Below, piece after piece: positions 53,956 through 63,525 of a stretch of DNA of 64,000 nt. The position numbers and the translations under genes are program-made. A model generated the notes under the pieces. The model made no database searches, was not told where the DNA came from, and saw only the letters and a program-made list of their open reading frames with translations. Location of the stretch: contig JAATFP010000043.1 of assembly GCA_015655125.1 (NCBI GenBank), positions 62,001 to 126,000 on the forward strand, read 5' to 3'. The number at the start of each line of letters is the position of its first letter. Position 1 is the stretch's first letter. This DNA is from Chitinophagales bacterium. Its GTDB lineage: Bacteria > Bacteroidota > Bacteroidia > Chitinophagales > Chitinophagaceae.

Positions 53956-55866
53956 ATGTGTGGCATTGCCGGGTTTATTGACTGGACGAGAAAGTCTTCA
54001 TTAGAAATATTGCAGGGTTGTACTGATACGTTGCAGCATCGCGGACCGGATGGGGGTGGTTACGAACTGCTTGAAGAAAGCAACTGCCAGGTAGGGCTTG
54101 GGCATCGCAGGTTGTCTATCATCGATCTTAGTTCCGCTGCCAGTCAGCCGATGTGGTATAAGGATCTTTGCATCGTCTTCAATGGCGAGATTTACAATTA
54201 TGCAGAAATAAAAGAAACGCTTATAAAAAAAGGGCACCTGTTTCAAACGCACAGCGACACCGAAGTGATCCTGCATAGCTATGAAGAGTGGGGAAGCAGC
54301 GCGATGGACCGCTTTATAGGTATGTTTGCGTTTGCAATATTTGACAAAAAGAAAAATAAATTGTTCGTGTGCCGCGACAGGGCGGGCGTAAAGCCGTTGT
54401 TCTATTATTTCAAAGACGGGCTGTTTCTTTTTGCGTCCGAATTGAAAGCGATCACAAAGCATCCTGCTTTTATAAAAAAAATAAATCTTGATGCGGCCGC
54501 AGCATTCATGCAATTCGGCTATGTACCTACGCCCCATTGTATTTTTAAAGGTGCCCATAAACTAAAGGCCGGTCATTACCTGGAAGTAAAACTTTCCGAT
54601 CGTTTCATCCATCAACAGCAATATTGGAACGTATACGATGCCTATAATAAGCCGGAGCTAAAGATCGATCTTCCGGAAGCAATTGAAGAAACAGAAAAGT
54701 TGCTGGTAAATGCGTTCCAATATCGTATGGTAAGTGATGTGCCGGTTGGTGTGTTTTTAAGCGGCGGCTACGACAGTACTTGCGTAACTGCTCTGCTGCA
54801 GGCAAATAATACCGAAAAGATCAAGACTTTTACAATCGGCGTCCCCGATGCGGGATTGAACGAAGCGCCTTACGCGAAAGATATAGCGGCACGTCTTGGC
54901 ACGGATCATACAGAATATTATTGTACGGAAAAGGAAGCATTGGAAATCGTACCGCAACTTCCGTTTTTTTATGACGAGCCTTTTGCAGACAGCAGTGCGA
55001 TCCCGACGACGCTGGTAAGCCGCATTGCCCGTGAAAAAGTAACGGTAGCATTGTCCGCCGATGCGGGCGACGAGATCTTTGCAGGTTACAACCGATACGA
55101 TTACGTTTTAAAATATGGTAAAAAGATCCAGTCGATCCCGGGGTTTATCCGCAAAAGTGCCGCGGCAGCCATGACTGCGATACCGGCCACATCTATTCCG
55201 GTGCTGAGTAAACGAAGTTTGTTTCCTTCGAGATATGAGAAAGTACGTTCACTGTTAAAAAATCCTTCGGAAGAAAATATCCTGATGAGTCTTGTGAGCC
55301 AAATGGATGACGGCGGTGTTCGCGACCTTTTCAAAACGACGATTCATAGATTAGAAACGGCATTTGACAGTAAAGAACTTTCCCGGGAAAGATATTCCAC
55401 GCTTGCTTACAACATGGTGATCGATTATCAAACCTATATGCTGGACGACATCCTCCAAAAAGTGGATCGTGCCGGGATGAGTGTGAGCCTCGAAGGCCGG
55501 GAACCGTTCCTGGATCACCGCATTATCGAATGGGCGGCGCAGCTCCCGATGGAATATAAATACAACAAGGGTAACAAAAAATTTATTCTGAAAGAGATCG
55601 TCCACAAATATCTTCCGAAGGAAGTAATGGACAGGCCGAAAATGGGCTTCGGTATCCCGATTGCCGATTGGATGCAGGGCGAATTGAAGCCGTTCGCGGA
55701 TCGGTATTTTGAAGAGTCGTTCATTGCGAAGCAAAATATTTTCAATAATACCGAAGTGCAAAGGCTGCGAAACAGTTTCTACAATGGTAAGATCGAGAGA
55801 TCCGAAAAAATCTGGTACCTGCTGATGTTTCAGATGTGGTACGACAAATGGATGAACGGAAATTAA
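53956..55866 (+). CDS. asnB: AsnB-type glutamine-dependent asparagine synthetase/amidotransferase
   Basis: The 636-residue enzyme begins MCGIAGFIDW, with Cys2 as the glutaminase nucleophile. The Ntn glutaminase domain ends near 200. The synthetase domain has the PP-loop LSGGYDSTCVTALLQANN, then FADSSAIPTTLVSRIA, LSADAGDEIFAGYNRY and VDRAGMSVSLEGREPFLDHR. Enzymes of this kind inside glycan loci may amidate uronic acids (WbpS-like) instead of aspartate. The full set of catalytic motifs is present. Which reaction it performs cannot be told from the sequence. Confidence 0.9.
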   Translation: MCGIAGFIDWTRKSSLEILQGCTDTLQHRGPDGGGYELLEESNCQVGLGHRRLSIIDLSSAASQPMWYKDLCIVFNGEIYNYAEIKETLIKKGHLFQTHSDTEVILHSYEEWGSSAMDRFIGMFAFAIFDKKKNKLFVCRDRAGVKPLFYYFKDGLFLFASELKAITKHPAFIKKINLDAAAAFMQFGYVPTPHCIFKGAHKLKAGHYLEVKLSDRFIHQQQYWNVYDAYNKPELKIDLPEAIEETEKLLVNAFQYRMVSDVPVGVFLSGGYDSTCVTALLQANNTEKIKTFTIGVPDAGLNEAPYAKDIAARLGTDHTEYYCTEKEALEIVPQLPFFYDEPFADSSAIPTTLVSRIAREKVTVALSADAGDEIFAGYNRYDYVLKYGKKIQSIPGFIRKSAAAAMTAIPATSIPVLSKRSLFPSRYEKVRSLLKNPSEENILMSLVSQMDDGGVRDLFKTTIHRLETAFDSKELSRERYSTLAYNMVIDYQTYMLDDILQKVDRAGMSVSLEGREPFLDHRIIEWAAQLPMEYKYNKGNKKFILKEIVHKYLPKEVMDRPKMGFGIPIADWMQGELKPFADRYFEESFIAKQNIFNNTEVQRLRNSFYNGKIERSEKIWYLLMFQMWYDKWMNGN

Positions 55867-56017
55867 ATAACTGGTCATTGCGGGCGCAATGGCGGGAATA
55901 TTGAAATCTGTGGAAAATATTTTCTCCGTTTGATCACTTAATATTAAATTTCGGGATAATAATGTAATAACTGACCCGTTATAGTGTCTTACCCCAAAAA
56001 GAGAACTGCTGCAATAT

Positions 56018-56983
56018 ATGCCCGAGATACAACTCATCAATCCCTTTAACCAACAGCCTTTAGTGAATTCGCAGGAAGGTTTGAAAGATTCTGCCGGAAA
56101 TTTTTTTCCATACAAAAATGGCGCATATCGTTTTGTGCAGGACGATAATTATACCGAAAATTTTGGCTATCAATGGAACAAATTCGTGACTACGCAAATC
56201 GATAAGTCGGAAAAGATGAAGCTCAGCGAGCAACGTTTTTTCTTACAAACGGATTGGGATAAAGAAGATCTTTCGGGCAAAAAAGTGCTGGAAGTGGGAT
56301 CGGGCGCGGGCCGGTTTTCGCAGATCGTATTGGATCATACGAAAGCTGAACTATATTCTGTCGATTATTCAAACGCGGTGGAGGCGAACTTCAAAAATAA
56401 TGGTCCGAATGAAAGGCTTCATTTATATCAGGCGAGTATCTACGAGTTGCCATTCCGGCCACAAAGTTTTGATAAAGTGTTTTGCTTCGGTGTATTGCAA
56501 CATACGCCCGATGTAGAGAAATCAGTAAAATCATTGATAGATATGGTGAAGCCGGGCGGCGACCTGATCGTTGATTTTTATCCGATCAAAGGTTGGTGGA
56601 CAAAGATCCATGCAAAATATATCTTTAGGCCGGTCACCAAAAAAATGAGTCATGAAAAATTACTGAAAAAGATCGATAAAAATGCCGACTGGCTGATCTC
56701 GACCTATCAGTTCTTTCAAAAGATCGGCGTAGGAAAGATCGTAAATCGTTTTCTTCCCATCTGCGATATTGAAGGCACACTTCCAAAAGGCATCAGCAAA
56801 GAACGGCTGCGCGAAATGGTGGTGCTTGACACTTTCGATATGTTCAGTCCGGAATATGATCAGCCGCAAAAACTTGAAACGGTGGTGGGTTGGTTTAAAA
56901 AATATGGAATGAGCAACGTAAAGGGCGAATTCAAACTTGATCAGAATTTTTCTGCAGCCGTTGTAAAAGGCTCGAGATCATAA
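56018..56983 (+). CDS. Class I SAM methyltransferase with zinc-ribbon-like leader
   Basis: The 321-residue protein starts IQLINPFNQQPLVNSQEGL, a Trm112-like leader seen in many glycan methyltransferases (cysteines absent here). The SAM site KKVLEVGSGAGRFSQIVLDH comes near residue 92, followed by YSVDYSNAVEANFKNN, FDKVFCFGVLQHTPDVEKS and VKPGGDLIVDFYP. A C-terminal helical part follows. It likely methylates a sugar or lipid-linked glycan. It is on the same strand as asnB. Confidence 0.8.
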   Translation: MPEIQLINPFNQQPLVNSQEGLKDSAGNFFPYKNGAYRFVQDDNYTENFGYQWNKFVTTQIDKSEKMKLSEQRFFLQTDWDKEDLSGKKVLEVGSGAGRFSQIVLDHTKAELYSVDYSNAVEANFKNNGPNERLHLYQASIYELPFRPQSFDKVFCFGVLQHTPDVEKSVKSLIDMVKPGGDLIVDFYPIKGWWTKIHAKYIFRPVTKKMSHEKLLKKIDKNADWLISTYQFFQKIGVGKIVNRFLPICDIEGTLPKGISKERLREMVVLDTFDMFSPEYDQPQKLETVVGWFKKYGMSNVKGEFKLDQNFSAAVVKGSRS

Positions 56984-56986
56984 GCA

Positions 56987-57059
56987 CGGATAAAAAGATT
57001 TTTCGATTGCACAACATGTGGAAATCAGTTTCCGCTCAATCAAAAAATCTTTTTATCCG
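56987..57059. repeat. Long inverted repeat (23-bp arms)
   Basis: The left arm 56987-57009 (CGGATAAAAAGATTTTTCG then ATTG) and the right arm 57037-57059 are inverted copies with one mismatch, separated by 27 bases. It could act as a terminator after the methyltransferase, although the T run lies inside the stem. Confidence 0.65.
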
Positions 57060-57087
57060 GAAGTTCTATTAATCACAAATCCTGTTA

Positions 57088-58164
57088 GTGAGCAATAAAA
57101 AAACCATAGTACATATCATCCACAATTTCGGGCGCGGCGGTGCGGAGACGCTCCTGGTAACTGTTTTGAAGAACCTGCGTGACTATAATAATATTGTAGT
57201 AACGCTTGACAGCCTCAACGAATTTGGGGACGAACTGGAATGCGATCAATATTATTCCCTTAATCTGAAATCTCATTATCTTTTCTGGACCGCTATTCCA
57301 AAGTTGAGGAAGGTGATCCGCAAACACAGGGCCGATATTGTTCACAGTCACCTGTATTTCAGTACGCTGCTGGCGCGTATGGCAACACCCAAAGATGTGG
57401 CATTGGTAAGTACCATTCATGCTTCCGTTTCCGAAAGCATCGAATACCGGAAGTCCGTTATCAAAATGGCCGATCAATGGACATATAACAGAAGACCCGG
57501 CGTATTGATCGGGGTTTCCAAAAATACGCTGGACGATTATTTCTCTTACCTGAAACTCAAAAGGCGTGAACATTATGTATTGTATAATTTTATTGATACT
57601 TCCTTATTCAATGCGTGTGCAACTCCGTACCGGCCTGAAAAGGGGCTGAAAATGATCGCCGTTGGAAGTCTTAAAATTCAAAAGAACCATCAATTTTTAT
57701 TACAGGCGATGACCAGGTTGAAAGGAACGCCGGTAAGTCTCGATATTTATGGCAGTGGTTCACTGGAAGATCAACTGGCAAATTTCATTACAGAAACTAA
57801 AGTCGCGGTAAGGTTGATGGGGCAGGTGAAGAATATCGCAGATGTGATGAACGGGTACGATGTTTTTGTATTGTCATCCTTATATGAAGGATTTTCGTTG
57901 GCGGTGTTGGAAGCGATGGCGATGAGCAAGCCGATGTTGCTGTCGGATACTACTACGTTCAGGGAACAGTGCGCAGATAGTGCAATGTATTTTTCGCTGG
58001 ATGACGGTGAAGATTTTGTAAATAAAGTTAAGCAGCTGAAAGACGATCCCCGAACCCTCGAAAGAATTGCCAGGCTCGGAAAAGAACGGCTCCTTCATAA
58101 TTTTATGCCTGATCATCATATGGCCGGACTTCGGAAAATATATTCAACTGTGCTGGAAAAATAA
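57088..58164 (+). CDS. GT4 glycosyltransferase
   Basis: The 358-residue GT-B enzyme starts at a GTG and opens VHIIHNFGRGGAETLLVTVL. The donor half has IAVGSLKIQKNHQFLLQAMT, GQVKNIADVMNGYDVFVLSS and LYEGFSLAVLEAMAMSKPML with the E-x7-E pair. The donor is unknown. It lies 28 bases after the long inverted repeat and 23 bases before the next GT4 gene, so the pair is cotranscribed. Confidence 0.86.
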   Translation: MSNKKTIVHIIHNFGRGGAETLLVTVLKNLRDYNNIVVTLDSLNEFGDELECDQYYSLNLKSHYLFWTAIPKLRKVIRKHRADIVHSHLYFSTLLARMATPKDVALVSTIHASVSESIEYRKSVIKMADQWTYNRRPGVLIGVSKNTLDDYFSYLKLKRREHYVLYNFIDTSLFNACATPYRPEKGLKMIAVGSLKIQKNHQFLLQAMTRLKGTPVSLDIYGSGSLEDQLANFITETKVAVRLMGQVKNIADVMNGYDVFVLSSLYEGFSLAVLEAMAMSKPMLLSDTTTFREQCADSAMYFSLDDGEDFVNKVKQLKDDPRTLERIARLGKERLLHNFMPDHHMAGLRKIYSTVLEK

Positions 58165-58187
58165 TTTAGCTTCATAACAAATCAGCA

Positions 58188-59429
58188 TTGAATATTTCAA
58201 AAAACATATTGTTTATTTCTTACGATGGTATGACCGACCCGCTTGGCCAGAGCCAGGTGATCCCATACCTGCAGGGTTTATCGCGCGGCGGCTACCGCAT
58301 ATTTTTATTGAGTTGTGAAAAAGAGCAGGTGTTTGAAAATAACCGTGCGATGGTGGAAAATATCCTTACTGGCTACAATATAGTGTGGGTGCCCGTTTCA
58401 TACACAAAAAACCCGCCGGTAATATCAACTTTACTGGATGTGATGAAATTGAAAAAAACGGCAAAAAAGCTTCACCAAAAATACGGCATCGACCTCGTGC
58501 ATACGCGGCCGGGCATTCCATCGCTGGTAGGTGCGTGGATGAAAAGAAAATTTGGTGTGAAGTTTTTAAATGATATCCGGGAATTTTATGCAGATAGCCG
58601 CGTTGATGGCGGTATGTGGAACACGAAAAATATTTTGTACCGAACGATTTATCATTATTTCAAAAAACAGGAAGCATTGGAAGTGCGGGAAAGCGATGGG
58701 ATCGTCTGCCTTACACATGCGGCGGAGCGCATCATCCGGCAATGGCCGGAATACGATCAGCATGTTCCGCTGACAGTTATTCCGTGCAGCGCCGATCTGA
58801 ATTTATTTAACAACGCAAATGTTGATCTGGCAGAAAAAGAAAAAGTGCGTGCAGGATTAGGAATTCAAACCGACGATGTGATCATCAGTTATCTTGGCTC
58901 CATCGGAGGCTGGTATCTTACAGCAGAGATGATGCAGTTTTGCAAAATTCTGTCCGATAAAATTCCGGCGGCAAAATTCTTATTCATTTCGCCGCATCAC
59001 CATCAACTGATCGTTGATACAGCAGCAAGGTCCGGATTGCCTGAAGACAAACTCATCACTAAGCAGGCAAAGCGCCCGGAAGTTCCGGTATTACTGTCTT
59101 TTAGTGACTACAGTATGTTTTTTATTAAACCCTGTTATTCCAAATTGTCGTCGTCACCTACGAAGCATGGCGAGATTATGGCCATGGGAATCCCCGTTAT
59201 CAGCAATGGCGGCGTGGGCGATGTACAGGAAATCGTTGAAAAGTATGATGCGGGTTTTATGATCAATGAATTTTCTACCGGAAATCTTTCTTTTCTCGCC
59301 GGCCAGGTTGCCGCAGGGAAAATATTTGATAAAGAGAAGATCCGGCGCGGTGCAGAGGAAGTATATTCGCTTGAACAGGCCGTAGAAAAATACCGGGAGA
59401 TGTACAGGGTAATTTTTTCCAATGGATAA
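58188..59429 (+). CDS. GT4 glycosyltransferase
   Basis: The 413-residue GT-B enzyme starts at a TTG and opens NILFISYDGMTDPLGQSQVI, a WbuB/PelF-like opening. ISYLGSIGGWYLTAEMMQFC and KHGEIMAMGIPVISNGGVGD follow near the donor site, with RPGIPSLVGAWM near the middle. The donor sugar is unknown. It is the second of two consecutive GT4 genes, and a REP-like palindrome begins five bases after its stop. Confidence 0.83.
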   Translation: MNISKNILFISYDGMTDPLGQSQVIPYLQGLSRGGYRIFLLSCEKEQVFENNRAMVENILTGYNIVWVPVSYTKNPPVISTLLDVMKLKKTAKKLHQKYGIDLVHTRPGIPSLVGAWMKRKFGVKFLNDIREFYADSRVDGGMWNTKNILYRTIYHYFKKQEALEVRESDGIVCLTHAAERIIRQWPEYDQHVPLTVIPCSADLNLFNNANVDLAEKEKVRAGLGIQTDDVIISYLGSIGGWYLTAEMMQFCKILSDKIPAAKFLFISPHHHQLIVDTAARSGLPEDKLITKQAKRPEVPVLLSFSDYSMFFIKPCYSKLSSSPTKHGEIMAMGIPVISNGGVGDVQEIVEKYDAGFMINEFSTGNLSFLAGQVAAGKIFDKEKIRRGAEEVYSLEQAVEKYREMYRVIFSNG

Positions 59430-59434
59430 ATGTT

Positions 59435-59464
59435 TGTCAGCCTGCGCTTGTCGAAGGATGACAA
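59435..59464. repeat. REP-like palindrome
   Basis: A hairpin-forming sequence around CCTGCGCTTGTCGAAGG flanked by TTGTCA and TGACAA. It resembles the GTCATCCTG..CTTGTCGAAGGATGAC dispersed element of many Bacteroidetes genomes. It follows the GT4 gene. Confidence 0.55.
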
Positions 59465-59598
59465 AGAGTGGGGAAGCAAGTTGATAAACAACAGGAAGCA
59501 AGTTGACATAACTTTCAAAATGTACCGATGCTCCGCGTTGTAAATATCGCAGATTATCCATTCTCAAATCGTAATTTTAATATTCTTAATTTAAAAAT

Positions 59599-60753
59599 AT
59601 GCGTCCTCGTTTTTTAATTATCGGTGCGGGTTTTTCCGGTTCTGTGTTGGCCAATCGTTTGGTGAATTTGCTCGATTGCAGAATTGATATGTGGGATGAA
59701 CGCAATCATGCCGGTGGGAATTGCCATACCAGCCGTGACGAAAAAACGGGTATCATGGTGCATACCTACGGGCCACATATTTTCAACACCGATAAAAAGG
59801 AAATATGGGATTATGTGAACAGCTTTGGCGAATTTCGCCCGTATGTCCACCGGGTAAAGGCGCTCAGCAAAGGAAAGATTTACCCGCTGCCTGTGAATTT
59901 GTTTACGATCAACCAGTTTTTCGGACAATCATTTACACCCGCCGAAGCGAAATCATTTTTAGAAACAAAGGCGGATAACAGCATCACGGATCCGCAGAAT
60001 TTTGAAGAACAGGCATTACACTTTATCGGAAATGAATTGTATAAAGCATTTTTTTACGGGTATACGAAAAAACAATGGGGATGCGAGCCAACGGAACTGC
60101 CGGCTTCCATTCTTAAGCGTATTCCGGTGCGGTTCAATTATGACGATAATTATCATGCAAACATTTATACAGGTATCCCGGTAGATGGGTATTCTGCTAT
60201 CATGGAAGGTATGACGGAACATCCCGACATCACCATTACACTCAATAAAAAATTCACTGCGCAAACGGATGTATCCGGATATACACATATATTTTATACC
60301 GGCCCGCTCGATGCTTATTTTCAATTTGAATACGGGCGGCTCGGTTACCGCACCGTTACTTTTGAAAAACATTACGCCGACGGCGATCACCAGGGCTTGT
60401 CGCAAATGAATTATTGTGATGAGGAAGTTCCTTACACGCGCGTTGCAGAACACAAGCATTTCACGCCGTGGGAAAAGCACGATCAAACGATTTATTTTAA
60501 AGAATTCAGTAAAGAAACCGGCCCGGATGATGAGCCTTATTATCCGAAGCGGCTGGATGCAGATAAATCGATGTTGCAGCATTATCGTAAAAAAGCAGCG
60601 TCGCTTTCGGGCATTTCCTTTCTTGGAAGGCTGGCAACCTACCGGTACATGGATATGCATCATGTGATCGGCGAAGCGATGGCGTTTTCGGAAAATTTTG
60701 TGGAAGCATTCAGGGCCGGCCAGGCGCCACCGGTTTTTTCTAATATTGAATAG
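59599..60753 (+). CDS. glf: UDP-galactopyranose mutase
   Basis: The 384-residue flavoenzyme interconverts UDP-galactopyranose and UDP-galactofuranose. It has FLIIGAGFSGSVLANRLVNL (FAD loop), RNHAGGNCHT, VHTYGPHIFNTDKKEIWDYV, FFYGYTKKQWGCEPTELPAS and a C-terminal FLGRLATYRYMDMHHVIGEA, all typical of Glf. The length is normal for the bacterial form. The GT2 gene downstream carries features of galactofuranosyltransferases, so the polymer probably contains galactofuranose. Confidence 0.95.
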   Translation: MRPRFLIIGAGFSGSVLANRLVNLLDCRIDMWDERNHAGGNCHTSRDEKTGIMVHTYGPHIFNTDKKEIWDYVNSFGEFRPYVHRVKALSKGKIYPLPVNLFTINQFFGQSFTPAEAKSFLETKADNSITDPQNFEEQALHFIGNELYKAFFYGYTKKQWGCEPTELPASILKRIPVRFNYDDNYHANIYTGIPVDGYSAIMEGMTEHPDITITLNKKFTAQTDVSGYTHIFYTGPLDAYFQFEYGRLGYRTVTFEKHYADGDHQGLSQMNYCDEEVPYTRVAEHKHFTPWEKHDQTIYFKEFSKETGPDDEPYYPKRLDADKSMLQHYRKKAASLSGISFLGRLATYRYMDMHHVIGEAMAFSENFVEAFRAGQAPPVFSNIE

Positions 60754-60970
60754 CTTTGTTCCCCGCAATGAAATAATTAATGGTCATTTGGCTAATAGTA
60801 ATTTTACTACAACTCGGTTATATCTACTCGATTTATTTTCTCCTACCTTGATTTTCAGGACATTAATTCCCTGATTTTTTGTTTTTCCTGCACTTTTATG
60901 CAATAAGCCACTTGTTGCCGCGTTTATAATATTGTCCAATAATTCTATTTAAAAACCAAACCACATTCCC

Positions 60971-61972
60971 ATGGAAAAAGTGATAGCGGTGGTTGTATCG
61001 TACAACCGTCAGGTACTTTTATCTGAATGTATTAATGCATTAAGAGCCCAAACCCGCAAGCCAGATTCGATTCTTGTAGTTAATAACGGAAGTACAGACA
61101 ATACAGAAGCATGGTTGAAGATGCAGGATGATGTGACTTTTATCACGCAGGAAAATGTTGGTTCGGGTGGTGGTTTTAAGACAGCCATCGAATGGGCGTA
61201 TAAAAATAATTATGCCTGGATCTGGTGCATGGATGATGACGGTTATCCCAAAGAAGATGCACTGGAACTTTTATTAAATGCCGATACACCTGACCGCGCC
61301 CTGCTGAATTGTTCTGTGATCAACAAAGAAAATAAGAAAACATTTGTCTGGAACACGAATGATTATGCTTCGATCGATGATGTGGAAGAAGAATTGATAC
61401 CGAATGTGGTGCATCCGTTCAACGGAACACTGATACATCGCTCCATCGTTTCGAAAGTTGGTTTGCCAAAAGCTTCCCTGTTTTTGTGGGGCGACGAGTC
61501 TGAATACCTGGCTAGGATCACGAAAAAATACTCCTATCCATTTTATACAGTTGCGAAAAGTATTCACTATCATCCTGCAAGTGCTTATAGTTATAAGCAG
61601 GATTGGGATTTCACATCTTGCTGGAAAATGTATTATTATGTTCGCAACAGGTTCTTCGTGCATCAATCAAAATTCGGGAGCAAATTAACGGCTTGTTTCC
61701 GCTATGTATTTTTTGTGATGGCTTTTGCGGGAATTATCCTGTTATTTCAAAAAACGGATAAGTTGAAAAAGCTGAGTTTCCTCGCGTGGCCGCTTACGGA
61801 CGCATTTACAAATAACCTGTCGGCTACGCCAAAAACGATCCTGGAAAAACTCCGCGAGCGGGATTCCAGGCCTGTAATATTATCTGCGATCTCCAGCTAT
61901 GCGCGTTACGCAAAACTTGCCGTCACCGATCTTTTTGTACCGGCAGAACAAAGAAAGGCCGCTCATTTATAA
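60971..61972 (+). CDS. GT2 galactofuranosyltransferase-like enzyme
   Basis: The 333-residue enzyme begins VIAVVVSYNRQVLLSECINA, then VVNNGSTDNTEAWLKMQ, QENVGSGGGFKTAIEWAYKN and WIWCMDDDGYPKEDALELLL. The glycine-rich GSGGGF and the WxxMDDD metal site resemble GlfT1-type galactofuranosyltransferases and the related rhamnosyltransferases. FLWGDESEYLARITKKY follows. Position after glf supports galactofuranose as donor (inference). The terminator at 61997 ends its transcript. Confidence 0.82.
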   Translation: MEKVIAVVVSYNRQVLLSECINALRAQTRKPDSILVVNNGSTDNTEAWLKMQDDVTFITQENVGSGGGFKTAIEWAYKNNYAWIWCMDDDGYPKEDALELLLNADTPDRALLNCSVINKENKKTFVWNTNDYASIDDVEEELIPNVVHPFNGTLIHRSIVSKVGLPKASLFLWGDESEYLARITKKYSYPFYTVAKSIHYHPASAYSYKQDWDFTSCWKMYYYVRNRFFVHQSKFGSKLTACFRYVFFVMAFAGIILLFQKTDKLKKLSFLAWPLTDAFTNNLSATPKTILEKLRERDSRPVILSAISSYARYAKLAVTDLFVPAEQRKAAHL

Positions 61973-61986
61973 CTTTTTTACCGATA

Positions 61987-63330
61987 CTAATTATTTAATG
62001 GCGCTGTTTTCAGCGCCATTTTTGTTGCCTGCAAAACCTTTCGTCGCTGGTTGATGAGAATAAGTGCGATAATAAAAAATGGCATACACGGAATTTTATA
62101 TCGTACCAACGTGCCGAAGTTAAGTGTAGTGGCCCCGATAAAAATGGCGAATATGATCGAGAAAAAAAAGCAAAACATTACCATCGGATTGGCGAAGATG
62201 GTTTTAAAGAAGAGTATCGGCCCGGCCTTAAAAAGCACGAACAGCGTGAACAGCATGAGGCTCAGACTTTCGATGGAAGACAACAGCGTTGATATTTTTT
62301 TTGACTCCCAAAGATAAGGGCGAAACAACGTGGCATTTACGGCTGCAGGAATTGTTCTCAAAAGGCTACCAGTGCTTCCGTCGTATTCAACCCCGAGGCT
62401 GAAGGAAGATTCTGCATGATCCGAAAGGGCAAGAAAATTTGATTGTTGCATCTGTACTGCAATGGAAAGTTTTTCTGAAGAGAAATCTCCCATTTCCTTT
62501 TGAAGGACATTGGATAAATAATAGGAACCTGCAATACCGAAGATCGCTATTGCCAAAATGGTGATAAACTTTGTGAGCGGATTTTTTATCAGGTAAATGT
62601 TCGCAAGCACAAGATAAAGGATCAATAAAGGCAAAAAGGAATAAAGAATATATGGCTTTACAATGGACAAGATCCATGACGAACAAATTGCGATCACCAC
62701 ATTGCGTGCCACATGCTGTTTCTTATAGATTGCATGATTGATGGAATAAGTGAGCCAGCCCAATGCGCCCATGCATATCGGATCCTTTAATACGCCGGAA
62801 CTCCAGAATACAACAGTTGGTAAGAATAATACGGCAATAGCAAGCTGTTTGTGAAGATCGGGGTAAAGGTCATAAAAGAATACGAACAATTTCCAGATGC
62901 CGGTAAGCGCAAACATGGAAAAGAAGAGGCTCACGACCGCATAGCTCCCGAAACAAAAGAAGCTCAGGATCGCTACTAACCGGATAACAAAGAAATTGCT
63001 CTCGCTTCTGAAATAGCCTTCGGTATATTGGCTGGTTGTGAGTGAAAGATCAAACTGATCGCCTGTAACAAGCAGCCATTTGATGTGAGAAGGATCGTGA
63101 AGGATCAACTGGAAGATATTTAACCCTTCGGGGAAATACAACGTGATAGAGTCTCCGGGAGAACTAAGGTTAAACGCAACTGCAGCCATTGTTGCGAATA
63201 TCTTCACCCAAAAAGCAACCAGGTGATACTTTTTTAATACCGGATCCTTGATTTTTTTTCGGCGCGCCGAAAAAATCAGGTGGAAAATATATACGAACAA
63301 CGGAAATAATATAAGATCTCTAAATCCCAT
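61987..63330 (-). CDS. Wzy-like polysaccharide polymerase candidate (second copy)
   Basis: The 447-residue protein has about ten membrane helices and the same order as the gene at 43121: an N-terminal helix (FRDLILFPLFVYIFHLIFSA), a basic loop (RRKKIKDPVLKKYHL), a GDSITLYFPEGLNIF loop, mid-protein SSGVLKDPICMGALGWLTYS, and a late TTLNFGTLVRYKIPCMPFFI that mirrors STLNFGTLTRYRIPAIPFYL in the other copy. They are clear paralogues. The polymerase call rests on topology and location. It is antisense to the rest of the locus, like the first copy. Confidence 0.62.
   Translation of the reverse strand: MGFRDLILFPLFVYIFHLIFSARRKKIKDPVLKKYHLVAFWVKIFATMAAVAFNLSSPGDSITLYFPEGLNIFQLILHDPSHIKWLLVTGDQFDLSLTTSQYTEGYFRSESNFFVIRLVAILSFFCFGSYAVVSLFFSMFALTGIWKLFVFFYDLYPDLHKQLAIAVLFLPTVVFWSSGVLKDPICMGALGWLTYSINHAIYKKQHVARNVVIAICSSWILSIVKPYILYSFLPLLILYLVLANIYLIKNPLTKFITILAIAIFGIAGSYYLSNVLQKEMGDFSSEKLSIAVQMQQSNFLALSDHAESSFSLGVEYDGSTGSLLRTIPAAVNATLFRPYLWESKKISTLLSSIESLSLMLFTLFVLFKAGPILFFKTIFANPMVMFCFFFSIIFAIFIGATTLNFGTLVRYKIPCMPFFIIALILINQRRKVLQATKMALKTAPLNN
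61997..62024 (+). terminator. Terminator of the GT2 gene inside the convergent polymerase gene
   Basis: AATGGCGCTG and CAGCGCCATT form a perfect 10-bp stem around TTTT, followed by TTTG. It also encodes the last codons of the convergent gene (KTAPLNN). Confidence 0.78.
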
Positions 63331-63525
63331 TGTACTGAGAAGGAAAATTTAATGATACTGAAGGTTTATTGCAGTTGAAGCAAATTTATCGTAAAATATC
63401 TGTTGCAATTCAATAATAAGCATTTATTTTGCCCATATACAAAAGTATCGTGTTCTGTATTGCAGGCCGTTTTTCGCGCAGATTTAAATGGTTATCATGT
63501 TCGATGCAATCAAACATCCCGGGTT

